The position numbers were made by a program, and so were the translations under genes. Positions 34,243 to 42,586 of a DNA stretch of 64,000 nucleotides are shown here, piece after piece. Below the pieces are notes generated by a model. That model made no database searches, was not told where the DNA came from, and was given only the letters and a program-made list of their open reading frames with translations. The stretch comes from Desulfitobacterium_A sp034927245 (lineage in GTDB: Bacteria; Bacillota; Desulfitobacteriia; Desulfitobacteriales; Desulfitobacteriaceae): contig NZ_JAYFQK010000049.1 in NCBI RefSeq assembly GCF_034927245.1, forward strand, positions 38,550-102,549, written 5' to 3'. Within the stretch, counting starts at the first letter, position 1, and each line of letters opens with the position of its first letter.

Positions 34243-36321
34243 TCATCTACCCGAAGTTGATTTCCATCCAAAATACTGCATAAAAGCGGCTTTAGCGACA
34301 ACTCCTGCTGTTTCACCGCCATGGCCCCCGTACTCGACAGCCCCTGCAAATGCTACTTGCGGATCATCATAAGGAGCAAAGGCCACAAACATTCCATTAA
34401 ATAAGTTCCCGGCAATCGTATCTTTTGAACCAAGCTGGGCTGTTCCGGTTTTTCCCCCTCCTGTGAATTCCGGAACATCGGCGAAAAGCCATGCCGCCGT
34501 TCCTTCGCCGCTCGTTACGGCAGCCATTCCTTTTTTCACAGTCTCCATATCTTCGGGTGATACTGAGACGTTATTTAACACCTTAGGTTCGTTTTGGCTG
34601 ACAACTTCACCGCTCACCGGATCAAGGATCTTATCAACGACATAGGGCTGCATCCGCTTTCCCCCATTAACTATAGTCGCCACATAATTAGCCAACTGAA
34701 GAGGAGTATAGACGTTATACCCTTGGCCGATGGAATTGTTAAAGCTATCATAAATCTTCCAGTCGGATTCGTAATTATACCAATTATTAACATCTCTGAT
34801 TTCTGCTTCTTTTTTCTTGAGAAGGTCCTGCTTCGTTTTCTCGTCTGTTGCCTGAGAGATCTTTGGGTCGTATTTCGTATCAATGGCTTTCAATTTTTCA
34901 TCCCGAAGCTTTCCGTAGTACGACTTTTTCCATTCGGCAGAAGGAGCTATCCCAGTGGCTTCGCCCGGTAAATCTATCCCGCTTTTTACCCCTAGGCCAA
35001 ACTCATTGGACAGCTGTTTCATGAGCTCGGGGTTTGATTCAAAAACACGCCGTCCGACAATTTGGAAATAGATATTTGAAGAATGAGCAAGTCCGCGCGT
35101 CATATTGACCATTCCGAAGTCCAATCCGCCGCCCCATTCTTCTGTTCCTTGCATCTGTACACTGGGTGACCCCAGTGAAGACATCACATCTCGGAAAGAC
35201 TCATTAGGTGTCACCACTTTGGAATCTAAAGCAGCCATTGCCGTTAACATTTTATACGTTGAACCCGGAGGATATAACCCAGACAGCGCACGGTTATAGG
35301 AAGCCGCATCTGCTTCATTCTTAAAATACTTCTCGGCGACGTCCTCGGATATCGTACCGATCAAATCATTAGGATTCATATAGGGACGCGAAGCCATTGC
35401 TAAAATTTTGCCTGTTTTAACATCGATCATCACAGCCGCTCCGGCTTTAGCATCGGCATGCGACTTTTGAACCTCGGCTATAACCTGATCCAAAGTGGTC
35501 TGCACTGTCTGCTGAAGATTGGCGTCAAGCGTGAGTTGCACCGTTTTACCCGGTTCGGCCGGTTGGATAACCTTTTTGTTGATCGGTCGCGCGCTGTTGT
35601 CCACGACAACCTGCTGAGTTCCTTCCTTACCGCGCAACCAATAATCATAGCTCTTCTCGACACCCATTTTACCGACGAGGTCTCCTTGGGTATACGTAAA
35701 GCCGTATTGTTTCGCTAAAGGCTGCTCATTAAACTGTGGGATCTCCTCAGGACTGATTTCCCGAACATAACCCAAGACTTGTCCCATCAAGAAGTTTTGA
35801 GGATAAGAACGCACAGGCAATGCATCAATACTTACTCCCGGGAGTTCATCCTGATGTTCGGTTATAACCGCTTGCAGCGTTTCCGGAACATTCGATAAGA
35901 CAGTGACCGGACGATATCTCTCCCATTGTTGATTTTGGATCATCGCAAAGATGTCTTCAGTAATGGCATCCACCGACTCCGCTTGATTTGTCCAATACGG
36001 TTGAATATACCCTGCAAGGCGATGAACCACCTCTTTCCAATCCGTATTCTTTGCTTTTTGTAAATCCAGCCAATCGATGGTTATTGCAAATTCGGGAACA
36101 CTCGTTGCCAGCAGCGTACCATTACAATCCTTAATATCCCCGCGCGTTGGGGGAACGGTAACGAGCTGCATCACATTTCCCTTAGCCATAGTTGCATAAT
36201 AGGATGATTGCGAAATCTGTAACCGCCATAGATTAAAAGCGAGAATTGCGAAAACCAGTAATACGACGATACCTAAACCCCTTAACCGATGCAAATACGG
36301 TTTGCGCTCTTGCTCTTCCAT
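34243..36321 (-). CDS. mrdA: Penicillin-binding protein 2 (MrdA, elongasome transpeptidase), 692 aa
   Basis: Class B PBP that cross-links lateral-wall peptidoglycan with RodA. One N-terminal helix lies near 15-36, and the dimerisation/pedestal domain spans about 50-260. The transpeptidase domain has the nucleophile in YPPGSTYKML (SxxK), HSSNIYF (SxN) and GGKTGTAQLG (KTG). An insertion of about 45 charged residues sits near 470-520 (KLKAIDTKYDPKISQ...). ATG 36321 is chosen because GGAGG lies five bases upstream; the in-frame TTG at 36333 precedes the signal. Confidence 0.95.
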   Translation of the reverse strand: MEEQERKPYLHRLRGLGIVVLLVFAILAFNLWRLQISQSSYYATMAKGNVMQLVTVPPTRGDIKDCNGTLLATSVPEFAITIDWLDLQKAKNTDWKEVVHRLAGYIQPYWTNQAESVDAITEDIFAMIQNQQWERYRPVTVLSNVPETLQAVITEHQDELPGVSIDALPVRSYPQNFLMGQVLGYVREISPEEIPQFNEQPLAKQYGFTYTQGDLVGKMGVEKSYDYWLRGKEGTQQVVVDNSARPINKKVIQPAEPGKTVQLTLDANLQQTVQTTLDQVIAEVQKSHADAKAGAAVMIDVKTGKILAMASRPYMNPNDLIGTISEDVAEKYFKNEADAASYNRALSGLYPPGSTYKMLTAMAALDSKVVTPNESFRDVMSSLGSPSVQMQGTEEWGGGLDFGMVNMTRGLAHSSNIYFQIVGRRVFESNPELMKQLSNEFGLGVKSGIDLPGEATGIAPSAEWKKSYYGKLRDEKLKAIDTKYDPKISQATDEKTKQDLLKKKEAEIRDVNNWYNYESDWKIYDSFNNSIGQGYNVYTPLQLANYVATIVNGGKRMQPYVVDKILDPVSGEVVSQNEPKVLNNVSVSPEDMETVKKGMAAVTSGEGTAAWLFADVPEFTGGGKTGTAQLGSKDTIAGNLFNGMFVAFAPYDDPQVAFAGAVEYGGHGGETAGVVAKAAFMQYFGWKSTSGR

Positions 36322-36344
36322 AAGATCCTCCAATAATAAAAAGT

Positions 36345-36620
36345 AAGTCTACTTTATCCTACGATGCATGTGGGTTAGTCCGGCAGGATAAGGGCGACTA
36401 GGTCGCTACCTCGCTTTGCTCGCTACCGACTAAGTCTTCTTTACCCCACGATGCATGTGGGGTAGTCCGGCGGGATAAGGGCGACTAGGTAACTGTCTTC
36501 GCTCCGCTCGCCACTTACCAAGTCTACTTTACCCTACGATGCATGCGGGTTAGTCCGGCAGGGTAAGCGCGACTAGGTCGCTACCTCGCTTTGCTCGCTA
36601 CCGACCAAGTCTTCTTTACC
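36345..36620. repeat. Tandem array of 87/88-bp repeats between mreD and mrdA
   Basis: The word AAGTCT(A/T)CTTTA recurs at 36345, 36432, 36520 and 36607, giving units of 87, 88 and 87 bp plus a 14-bp partial unit. Each unit has a CCTACGATGCATGTGGG-type hairpin (perfect as ACCCCAC/GTGGGGT in unit 2), then AGTCCGGC(A/G)GG, GCGACTAGGT and a TCGCT-rich tail. Units are contiguous, without spacers. The partial fourth unit supplies the stop codon of mreD (36616-36618). Confidence 0.88.
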
Positions 36621-37122
36621 GTTCGTACTTGGGGCGGTATTTTAGCCATCCCTTCACAAACGAGCGATGTATCCAGGGATAAGTGATCGGTACCAAAACT
36701 GCATTATAAAGCGAAACGCCGCCGACTAACCTTAGTGCGGCATAAAAAGTCCACCCTGTGCCCGCTCCTAGATTTAAGAATACGATCACCAATTGGCCCA
36801 TAAATGTGACTAAGAAAACAATGAGAATGATCAAAGGAAGGTTTTCGCGATTCCACCGTTGGGCAAGCCAGCCCGTTAAAAGGGCAACAACTGCCAAAGT
36901 TAAGGAGTACATGCCGAAATGCCGGCCAATGTAAAGATCCTCTATAATACCGGCACCTAAACCCCAAAGCGCTCCGGACAAAGGGCGATGGTGCAACGCC
37001 ATATAGATAATGAAAAGCATAATCAGATCGGGTTTAATATCACCCCAGGACCAAAAATAGAACGCCGTTCCCGGCAAGATCAGGCTGAGGAGAAGCATTA
37101 AAGCCATTAATAAATAACGCAT
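36616..37122 (-). CDS. mreD: Rod-shape-determining membrane protein MreD, 168 aa
   Basis: Integral membrane member of the elongasome. Five to six hydrophobic segments fill the protein (LLMALMLLLSLILPGTAFYF, PDLIMLFIIYMALHH, LTLAVVALLTGWLAQRW, LPLIILIVFLVTFMGQLVIVF). Start ATG 37122 has its ribosome-binding site inside the end of mreC, one base after the mreC stop. The final codons and stop overlap the last partial unit of the 87-bp repeat array, so the C-terminus may have been altered by it. Confidence 0.92.
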   Translation of the reverse strand: MRYLLMALMLLLSLILPGTAFYFWSWGDIKPDLIMLFIIYMALHHRPLSGALWGLGAGIIEDLYIGRHFGMYSLTLAVVALLTGWLAQRWNRENLPLIILIVFLVTFMGQLVIVFLNLGAGTGWTFYAALRLVGGVSLYNAVLVPITYPWIHRSFVKGWLKYRPKYER

Positions 37123-37123
37123 T

Positions 37124-37993
37124 TTACTCCCCCTCCGCTTTCTTCACAATATAAACCTCTTCCAGAGAATCAAAGTCCTCCAAAGGATTGATATAGGCTG
37201 TTTTTAGAAGTCCGGAGCTATCCAGTTGAATTTGTTCAACTTTGCCGATCGGAATATCTTTGGGATAAACCCCTCCCAGCCCTGAAGTCAGCACAAGATC
37301 ACCAATATTGACATTATCTTCACGGCGAAACAGCATCTGCAAATTTCCTTTGGCATCAAGTCGGGAAGTCTGTTTATAGGTTCCTTCAACAATGCCAAAG
37401 GTTGCATTGCCTGTGCTGCCACGCACCAAGGCGCTTACTTTTCCTTCTCCATCCGTAATCATAAGGACTTCACACGTGCTGGGAGTAACCGCGACAACCT
37501 TACCCACCAGTCCATACTGAGCTATTATAGGATTATTTACTGCAACCCCGTCGTTACTCCCTTTGTTTAGGGTAAGCGTTTGATACCAAGCCGTAGGATT
37601 GCGATTTGTGATACTTGCACCGCTTTTTTCATATTTGCTCAAGGTAGGGCTGTTAAAAAGGCCCTGATCGAGTGCATTGTACCTTAATCCTGCTAATACC
37701 TGTTCTTTGAGCTCCAGATTATCCCCTGTAAGCTGCTCCACCCGTTTCTTCAGCGCTTCGTTTTCTGCTTCCACACTTCGGAAATTCCAAAGCGCGCGGG
37801 TATTATTGCGAATTCCGTTACCCGCTTGTAATATGACACTTTCAACAGGGCTTAGCACCCGGTGCAAAGCATTGCCTACAGGATTGGAAAAAGTGTTTCC
37901 AATCCCTGTTAACCGAATACTAATCAGCACGCCCAAAATCAGGAAGAAAATGAGCACGATGATTCCTGTTGCCGTAACTTTTCTTTTCCCCAC
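37124..37993 (-). CDS. mreC: Rod-shape-determining protein MreC, 289 aa
   Basis: Scaffold linking MreB to PBP2 outside the membrane. N-terminal helix at residues 7-28 (ATGIIVLIFFLILGVLISIRL). A coiled coil follows at about 70-100 (ENEALKKRVEQLTGDNLELKEQV). The beta-barrel pair has INRNPTAWYQTLTLNKGSNDGV-type strands and VLTSGLGGVYPKDIPIGKVEQI. GTG 37993 follows GAGGAAACC. Part of mreB-mreC-mreD-mrdA. Confidence 0.95.
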   Translation of the reverse strand: MGKRKVTATGIIVLIFFLILGVLISIRLTGIGNTFSNPVGNALHRVLSPVESVILQAGNGIRNNTRALWNFRSVEAENEALKKRVEQLTGDNLELKEQVLAGLRYNALDQGLFNSPTLSKYEKSGASITNRNPTAWYQTLTLNKGSNDGVAVNNPIIAQYGLVGKVVAVTPSTCEVLMITDGEGKVSALVRGSTGNATFGIVEGTYKQTSRLDAKGNLQMLFRREDNVNIGDLVLTSGLGGVYPKDIPIGKVEQIQLDSSGLLKTAYINPLEDFDSLEEVYIVKKAEGE

Positions 37994-38015
37994 CGAGGTT
38001 TCCTCCCCGTTCTCC

Positions 38016-39032
38016 TTAAGCCTTTTGCAAAGCGGCTATCCTGCGGAGAACTTCCGGATCCTCTAAAACCTTTCCGGTGCCGAGAGCAACACAAGAAAGA
38101 GGATCCTCAGCCAGATGAACAGGCATTCCTGTCTCGTCGGAAATCAATTCATCCAGATTATTAAGCAAAGAACCTCCGCCGGCCATCATAATTCCGCGAT
38201 CCATAATATCAGCCGCCAGTTCAGGAGGGGTTTTTTCCAAACAAGACTTAACCGCTTCAACAATCGCCATCACCGGTTCTTGGAGCGCCTCCTGGATTTC
38301 TTTTGCGGTGACTTCAATCGTCTTGGGCAGTCCTGTGAGCAGGTCTCGACCGCGCACAGTATAATTAAGTCCTGCTTCCGCCTTATAAGCCGCTCCGATT
38401 TCCATCTTGATATCCTCAGCCGTCCGATATCCCACCATCAAATTATAATGACGCTTAATATGGGCAACGATTGCATCGTCCATCTCATCTCCGGCAATTC
38501 GTATGGATAGGCTTGTAACAATTCCACCTAAAGAAATCACAGCGACTTCAGTTGTTCCTCCGCCAATGTCGACGATCATATTCCCAGTCGGTTCGCTGAC
38601 CGGCAGACCTGCTCCGATCGCCGCTGCCATAGGCTCCTCCATAATGACCGGTTCCTTGGCACCCGCAGCTATGGCCGCTTCTCTAACCGCCCGTTCTTCA
38701 ACAGGGGTTACTCCCGAAGGAACACAGATCACGACTCGAGGGCGTGCAAAAGGCGATTCCGTACCTAATGCTCGGGAAATAAAATATTTCAGCATTTTTT
38801 GAGTGACATTAAAATCAGAGATCACGCCATCTTTCAAGGGGCGAATTGCAACAATATTACTCGGTGTCCTGCCGATCATCTCTTTTGCCTTATCCCCAAC
38901 GGCCAGCGGAGTTTTCTTTTCGACATCAATTGCTACAACAGAGGGTTCGCGGATCACAATTCCTTTACCGCGAATATGAACCAACGTATTTGCCGTTCCT
39001 AAATCAATTCCAAGATCTTTACCAAACATCAT
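38016..39032 (-). CDS. mreB: Actin-like shape protein MreB, 338 aa
   Basis: Filament-forming ATPase that guides lateral wall synthesis. Actin-fold motifs are present: DLGTANTLVH (phosphate 1, residues 9-18), IVDIGGGTTEVAVISLGG (phosphate 2, near 158), and the adenosine motif GIMMAGGGSLLNNLDEL near 282. EEPMAAAIGAGLPV is the connecting region. Start is ATG 39032 or the adjacent ATG 39029; AGGAGC lies ten bases upstream. First gene of the mre cluster. Confidence 0.97.
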   Translation of the reverse strand: MMFGKDLGIDLGTANTLVHIRGKGIVIREPSVVAIDVEKKTPLAVGDKAKEMIGRTPSNIVAIRPLKDGVISDFNVTQKMLKYFISRALGTESPFARPRVVICVPSGVTPVEERAVREAAIAAGAKEPVIMEEPMAAAIGAGLPVSEPTGNMIVDIGGGTTEVAVISLGGIVTSLSIRIAGDEMDDAIVAHIKRHYNLMVGYRTAEDIKMEIGAAYKAEAGLNYTVRGRDLLTGLPKTIEVTAKEIQEALQEPVMAIVEAVKSCLEKTPPELAADIMDRGIMMAGGGSLLNNLDELISDETGMPVHLAEDPLSCVALGTGKVLEDPEVLRRIAALQKA

Positions 39033-39156
39033 AATGTAAGAAGCTCCTTCCGTCTCTCGTGTCTAAAAAAGGGGACCCAAATTACTTTACGTATCAACAT
39101 TATTAATTCAGTAGGCTCTTTGTCCTCCAAATAATGGACAACTTCTTTTCATGTCT

Positions 39157-39840
39157 TTATAATATGCCACGTTCTTTAAGGCTTATGTACCGGTTATCGC
39201 CAATAATCACGTGATCCAAAACCTCAATTCCCAATATTTTACCTCCGTCAGCTAACCGCTTTGTCACATCAATATCTTCACGGCTGGGCGTCGGATCTCC
39301 GCTTGGGTGGTTATGTAAAAGAATAATGGCATTAGAATTCCGGCGAATCGCCTCTTTGAAACATTCTCTCGGATGAACCAGAGAAGAATTAAGTGATCCA
39401 ATCGAAACCGAACTGATACCCAAAACATGATTTTTCGTGGATAAACTAACAATTCGAAAATGCTCTCGGTCAAGATAACGCATTTCTTCCATGACAAGAT
39501 GGGCGACATCCTGGGGAGAGTTAATAACCGGGCGAGTCATCGGCTCGGCGGAAACAGAACGCCTGCCAAGTTCAAGGGCTGCTTTTAACTCTGCTGCTTT
39601 TGCCTGCCCCAATCCATGCAGTTGTGTCAAATCATGAACGCTCATTCGCGCCAATCCTGCTATGCCGCCTGCTTCGCTGAGAAGCCTTTCTGCAAAGTCA
39701 AGAACATTCTCTCCTTTTAAACCTGTGCGTAAAAGAATAGCTAAGATTTCTTTATTTGAAAGCGTCTCCGCACCAAACTGAAATAAGCGTTCACGGGGCA
39801 ATAAATCCTCGGAAAGATCCTTTAACCGACGATAATCCAT
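39157..39840 (-). CDS. radC: RadC-family JAB/MPN-domain protein, 227 aa
   Basis: N-terminal helix-hairpin-helix segment (PRERLFQFGAETLSNKEILAILLRTG, HGLGQAKAAELKAALELG) and C-terminal JAB metalloprotease-like domain with LLHNHPSGDPTPSREDI near residue 170. The JAMM zinc ligands (His-x-His and the downstream Asp) are intact. Biochemical function of RadC remains unclear despite its name. ATG 39840 gives the normal family N-terminus and lies inside the 3' end of maf; the longer frame adds 12 residues. Confidence 0.92.
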   Translation of the reverse strand: MDYRRLKDLSEDLLPRERLFQFGAETLSNKEILAILLRTGLKGENVLDFAERLLSEAGGIAGLARMSVHDLTQLHGLGQAKAAELKAALELGRRSVSAEPMTRPVINSPQDVAHLVMEEMRYLDREHFRIVSLSTKNHVLGISSVSIGSLNSSLVHPRECFKEAIRRNSNAIILLHNHPSGDPTPSREDIDVTKRLADGGKILGIEVLDHVIIGDNRYISLKERGIL

Positions 39841-40447
39841 CCTCCACCTCGCGAAGGGTGATATTTTCCTGCTCAATCCCCCACGCTCTTAGTCTCTCAC
39901 TCACATATTCCATAGGCAGTCCAATAACATTGCTCAAAGATCCTTCATAATGTTCTACAAAATCCTTCGCCCCGCCTTGTATTGCATAGGCCCCGGCCTT
40001 ATCCATAGGTTCCCCTGTGGCAATATAGGCTTTTATCTCTTCTAAGGTAATGGGCCGAAAGAAAACCTGGGTTCGGATTGCCGTATTTTCCCGGCATCCT
40101 GTTCCATTCACCAGCGCTACCCCTGTATAAACATCATGATGCCGTCCACTCAGCCGTTGGAGCATTGTTTGGGCTTCCTTTTCGTCTGCGGGCTTTCCCA
40201 GAATCTGATCATCGATAGCCACGATTGTATCTGCTCCCAGGATAATATCTTCCGCACAACCGCCTGAATTTATCCAAGCCTTTTGACCGGCAAGCGCTTT
40301 TCGTAAAGCCAATTCTTGAACCCCAGCCTCGGGTTTAATTTTTAAGGGAAGTTCTTCTGATACATCTGCTTTCTGGAGAACGAATGAAAAGCCCCCTTCT
40401 TTAAGCAACATTGCACGCCGCGGTGATGTCGAGGCCAGAACCAACAT
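39791..40447 (-). CDS. maf: Maf-family nucleotide pyrophosphatase, 218 aa
   Basis: House-cleaning nucleoside-triphosphate pyrophosphatase affecting septum formation when overproduced. LVLASTSPRRAMLL (residues 2-15), ILGADTIVAIDDQILGKPAD (near 75-95) and GGAKDFVEHYEGSLSNVIGLP are family signatures. ATG 40447 has AAGGAAG seven bases upstream; the in-frame start at 40477 overlaps DUF4321. Its last 50 bases overlap radC, as maf-radC neighbours often do. Confidence 0.95.
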   Translation of the reverse strand: MLVLASTSPRRAMLLKEGGFSFVLQKADVSEELPLKIKPEAGVQELALRKALAGQKAWINSGGCAEDIILGADTIVAIDDQILGKPADEKEAQTMLQRLSGRHHDVYTGVALVNGTGCRENTAIRTQVFFRPITLEEIKAYIATGEPMDKAGAYAIQGGAKDFVEHYEGSLSNVIGLPMEYVSERLRAWGIEQENITLREVEDGLSSVKGSFRGFIAP

Positions 40448-40448
40448 T

Positions 40449-40712
40449 CTACCACTTCCTTGAGAGATAATACCCACCGAGTGCCCCCAAAATGGTGGTA
40501 AAATTAATGCTTAAGCGGAGTCCAAAGGAAAGGGAAAGGAAGAAGAAATCCAAATAGGTGTGCGAGGGAAAGTCAATGACTGCAGGCCGAAGAAACGGGC
40601 TGAAAATCCCATACTTTTCAAGGCCAAAACCAATCAGAGTTCCGAGAGCAGCTCCGGTGAAGATAAGAATAATGGTTCGACCCACCCCGGAATTAGTACG
40701 ACTTGCCGGCAT
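40449..40712 (-). CDS. DUF4321 membrane protein, 87 aa
   Basis: Small protein with two hydrophobic segments (IILIFTGAALGTLIGFGL, and INFTTILGALGGYYLS at the C-terminus) and the DUF4321-like centre FSPFLRPAVIDF. Such genes commonly sit upstream of maf in Clostridia. Function unknown. ATG 40712 is used because AAGGGGGGG lies five bases upstream; the TTG at 40730 is inside that signal. The maf start follows its stop by one base. Confidence 0.85.
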   Translation of the reverse strand: MPASRTNSGVGRTIILIFTGAALGTLIGFGLEKYGIFSPFLRPAVIDFPSHTYLDFFFLSLSFGLRLSINFTTILGALGGYYLSRKW

Positions 40713-40739
40713 ATTGTCCCCCCCTTCCAAATAGCAACG

Positions 40740-40765
40740 CAGCCAGGATACTAAGCTCCTGGCTG
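40740..40765. other. Hairpin upstream of the DUF4321 gene
   Basis: CAGCCAGGA (40740-40748) pairs perfectly with TCCTGGCTG (40757-40765). No T-run follows on either strand, so it is not a clear terminator. It lies 28 bp before the DUF4321 start and may be a leader structure. Confidence 0.5.
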
Positions 40766-40873
40766 GTTGTCAAATCAATATAAAGTTTAGCACCTTATGG
40801 GGTGAAGTGCAACAAAAGAGTAAGACTTTTTAGCCTTACCCTCGATTCGTTTGCTTATCGAAAATACCCCGCC

Positions 40874-41506
40874 CTATAACCTTTGGGCTCCGACGTTAAA
40901 GGTCAGAACTTCAAGATTAACGGCCAAGTCTACATTTCTAAGTTCAACTTCAGGTGGAACATTAAGAACACCGGGAGCGAAATTGAGAATTGCTTGCACT
41001 CCGGAAGCAACAAGCTTATCGGCAATTTCTTGAGCTACAGATGAAGGTACGGCAATAATACCGATTTGGGTCTTATTCGCAACGACAACTTCTTCAAGTT
41101 TTTCAATCGGCATAACTTCAACACCGTTGATGATCGTGCCTATCTTTTCAGGATCATTATCAAACAGACTCGTAATTACAAAACCGCGTTCTCTAAAACC
41201 CTTGTAGGAAGTTAAGGCTAAACCTAAGTTCCCTAAACCGACAAGCGTTACGCTCCAATCCTGAGCAAGTCCCAGAATTTTCAAGATGTGCCGATGAAGA
41301 TCTTTAACATTGTAACCTACACCGCGTGTACCAAATTCTCCGAAATAAGCCAAGTCTTTTCGGACCTGTGCCGGGCTTACACCCACTCCCTCAGCTACAT
41401 CACCAGAAGAGATTGTAATGATACCTTTCCGATCCACTTCCGTTAAGTATCTTGAATATACCGAGAGACGAATAATCGTAGCTTCTGGTATTTTTAATGT
41501 CTTCAA
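40874..41506 (-). CDS. rex: Redox-sensing transcriptional repressor Rex, 210 aa
   Basis: NADH/NAD+ sensor that represses fermentation and respiration genes. The N-terminal winged helix contains PEATIIRLSVYSRYL and SGDVAEGVGVSPAQVRKDLAYFGEFGTRGVGY (residues 33-65). The Rossmann domain has the Gly-rich VTLVGLGNLGLAL near 87. The C-terminal swapped helix region is present. TTG 41506 follows GAGGGATTC. I looked for a Rex-type palindrome upstream and saw none. Confidence 0.97.
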   Translation of the reverse strand: MKTLKIPEATIIRLSVYSRYLTEVDRKGIITISSGDVAEGVGVSPAQVRKDLAYFGEFGTRGVGYNVKDLHRHILKILGLAQDWSVTLVGLGNLGLALTSYKGFRERGFVITSLFDNDPEKIGTIINGVEVMPIEKLEEVVVANKTQIGIIAVPSSVAQEIADKLVASGVQAILNFAPGVLNVPPEVELRNVDLAVNLEVLTFNVGAQRL

Positions 41507-41621
41507 CAGAATCCCTCGTTTCTAACCATCTTAATTTGAAATTAAAGTAAGTTAATTATATCACTAAGCAGAAAAAAGGCAAATGTCTTACCTATCAATT
41601 TTTTGAACTCTCTTTATAATA

Positions 41622-42308
41622 TTATCTTATAAGTGAATTTAGTGTATTCTGATATTCCGAGAATAGAAGTAATAGCCCTTGATATTGGGAATCGGAGTCC
41701 GAATTTTTCTCCGCCTCGAGGACATGGGCAGTCGCTTGTTGCAATGGATTAAGTTTCTTCGGCCACGAGGTCAGCATTTCTTTTTCTAATAAGTTTAATG
41801 TATCTCCTCGTTGACCCGGTTTCGTCTTAAGAAAATTCTGGACATGGAGAAGAATCTGGGCTGTTTGTTCAGCTCCACTGCCTGAAATTTTATAAGCCTG
41901 TCCCGGTACGACGAAATGCTTTACTACATTTACCACGCCACCTTCCTTAAGCCCTTCCCGTAATGAATTCAGCTCACCTTGTTCATGAGCATACCCAATT
42001 GCTACTGTCCAAGGATTTTGACCCACAATTTGTGTTTCCCAGCCTAGTTTCTCTAAACGACTCTTTTCTGATTTCGCATTTTCCTCTGCTTGAAAAACAC
42101 CGACTTGACATATCCAAAAATCAAGTCCGTCCAAAGTAACCTGTAGTTCCTCAACTTTTGAAGAATCGGCTGCAGCTTGTGAAACATTCGTTTGGGGTTC
42201 GGTTAGTATTCTAATGTAAGTATTGCCAAGATAACCCATCATCCATACAAGAATAGCCAATCCGATCAGAACCGGTCCCCCGATTTTCCAATGCACTCCC
42301 GCCCTCAT
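41622..42308 (-). CDS. SPOR-like domain membrane protein, 228 aa
   Basis: A single N-terminal helix (about 9-28) followed by an extracytoplasmic SPOR-like segment at about 62-130 (FWICQVGVFQAEENAKSEKSR...LEKLGWETQIVGQNPWTVAIGY). The rest is helical and polar. SPOR domains bind denuded peptidoglycan, so a wall or septum role is likely. Exact function is unknown. ATG 42308 has AGGGAGG seven bases upstream. It is transcribed toward rex, 115 bp away. Confidence 0.72.
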   Translation of the reverse strand: MRAGVHWKIGGPVLIGLAILVWMMGYLGNTYIRILTEPQTNVSQAAADSSKVEELQVTLDGLDFWICQVGVFQAEENAKSEKSRLEKLGWETQIVGQNPWTVAIGYAHEQGELNSLREGLKEGGVVNVVKHFVVPGQAYKISGSGAEQTAQILLHVQNFLKTKPGQRGDTLNLLEKEMLTSWPKKLNPLQQATAHVLEAEKNSDSDSQYQGLLLLFSEYQNTLNSLIR

Positions 42309-42444
42309 GCCCCAGCCTCCCTATTTTAATCCAACCTATTAATAGTGTCGTCGGACAACCCTTATAAATCAATTTTATGCTTGGAAAAAAGGGATCATAC
42401 CTCAATGCCTTAACTTATCGTCATGCGGACTGTGAAAAAGACAA

Positions 42445-42541
42445 GGGGCTGTTGCTAAACCTATGGTCGTGTAGTTTCGGGTCTTTGGCAATAGTCCATA
42501 ATTATGTGCGCGCGAAAACGGGGCTGTCTTGCGACAGCCCC
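42445..42541 (+). repeat. Repeat family A, copy A1 (MITE-like), about 97 bp, carrying a terminator
   Basis: The ends are GGGGCTGTTGC (42445-42455) and the complement of GGGGCTGTCGC (42531-42541), matching at 10 of 11 bases. The interior reads CTATGGTC, GTAGTTTCGGGTCTTT and GCAATAGTCCATAATTATG, shared with A2 and A3. The right end folds as GGGGCTGTC-TTGC-GACAGCCCC (42520-42541), which ends pit transcripts on the minus strand with a following GTTTTC. Confidence 0.75.
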
Positions 42542-42586
42542 TTCAAAGGTTATATTTTAAAAAATATTGAATTTCATTCGATGACT

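Noticed and set aside
36345..36620. CRISPR array
   Set aside because: The 87/88-bp units are contiguous with no variable spacers and no cas genes nearby.
40740..40765. Terminator after rex
   Set aside because: A perfect hairpin but no T-run on either strand; listed as a hairpin of unknown role.
41507..41621. Rex-binding site for autoregulation
   Set aside because: The region is A/T-rich but I found no TTGTGAA-type palindrome.
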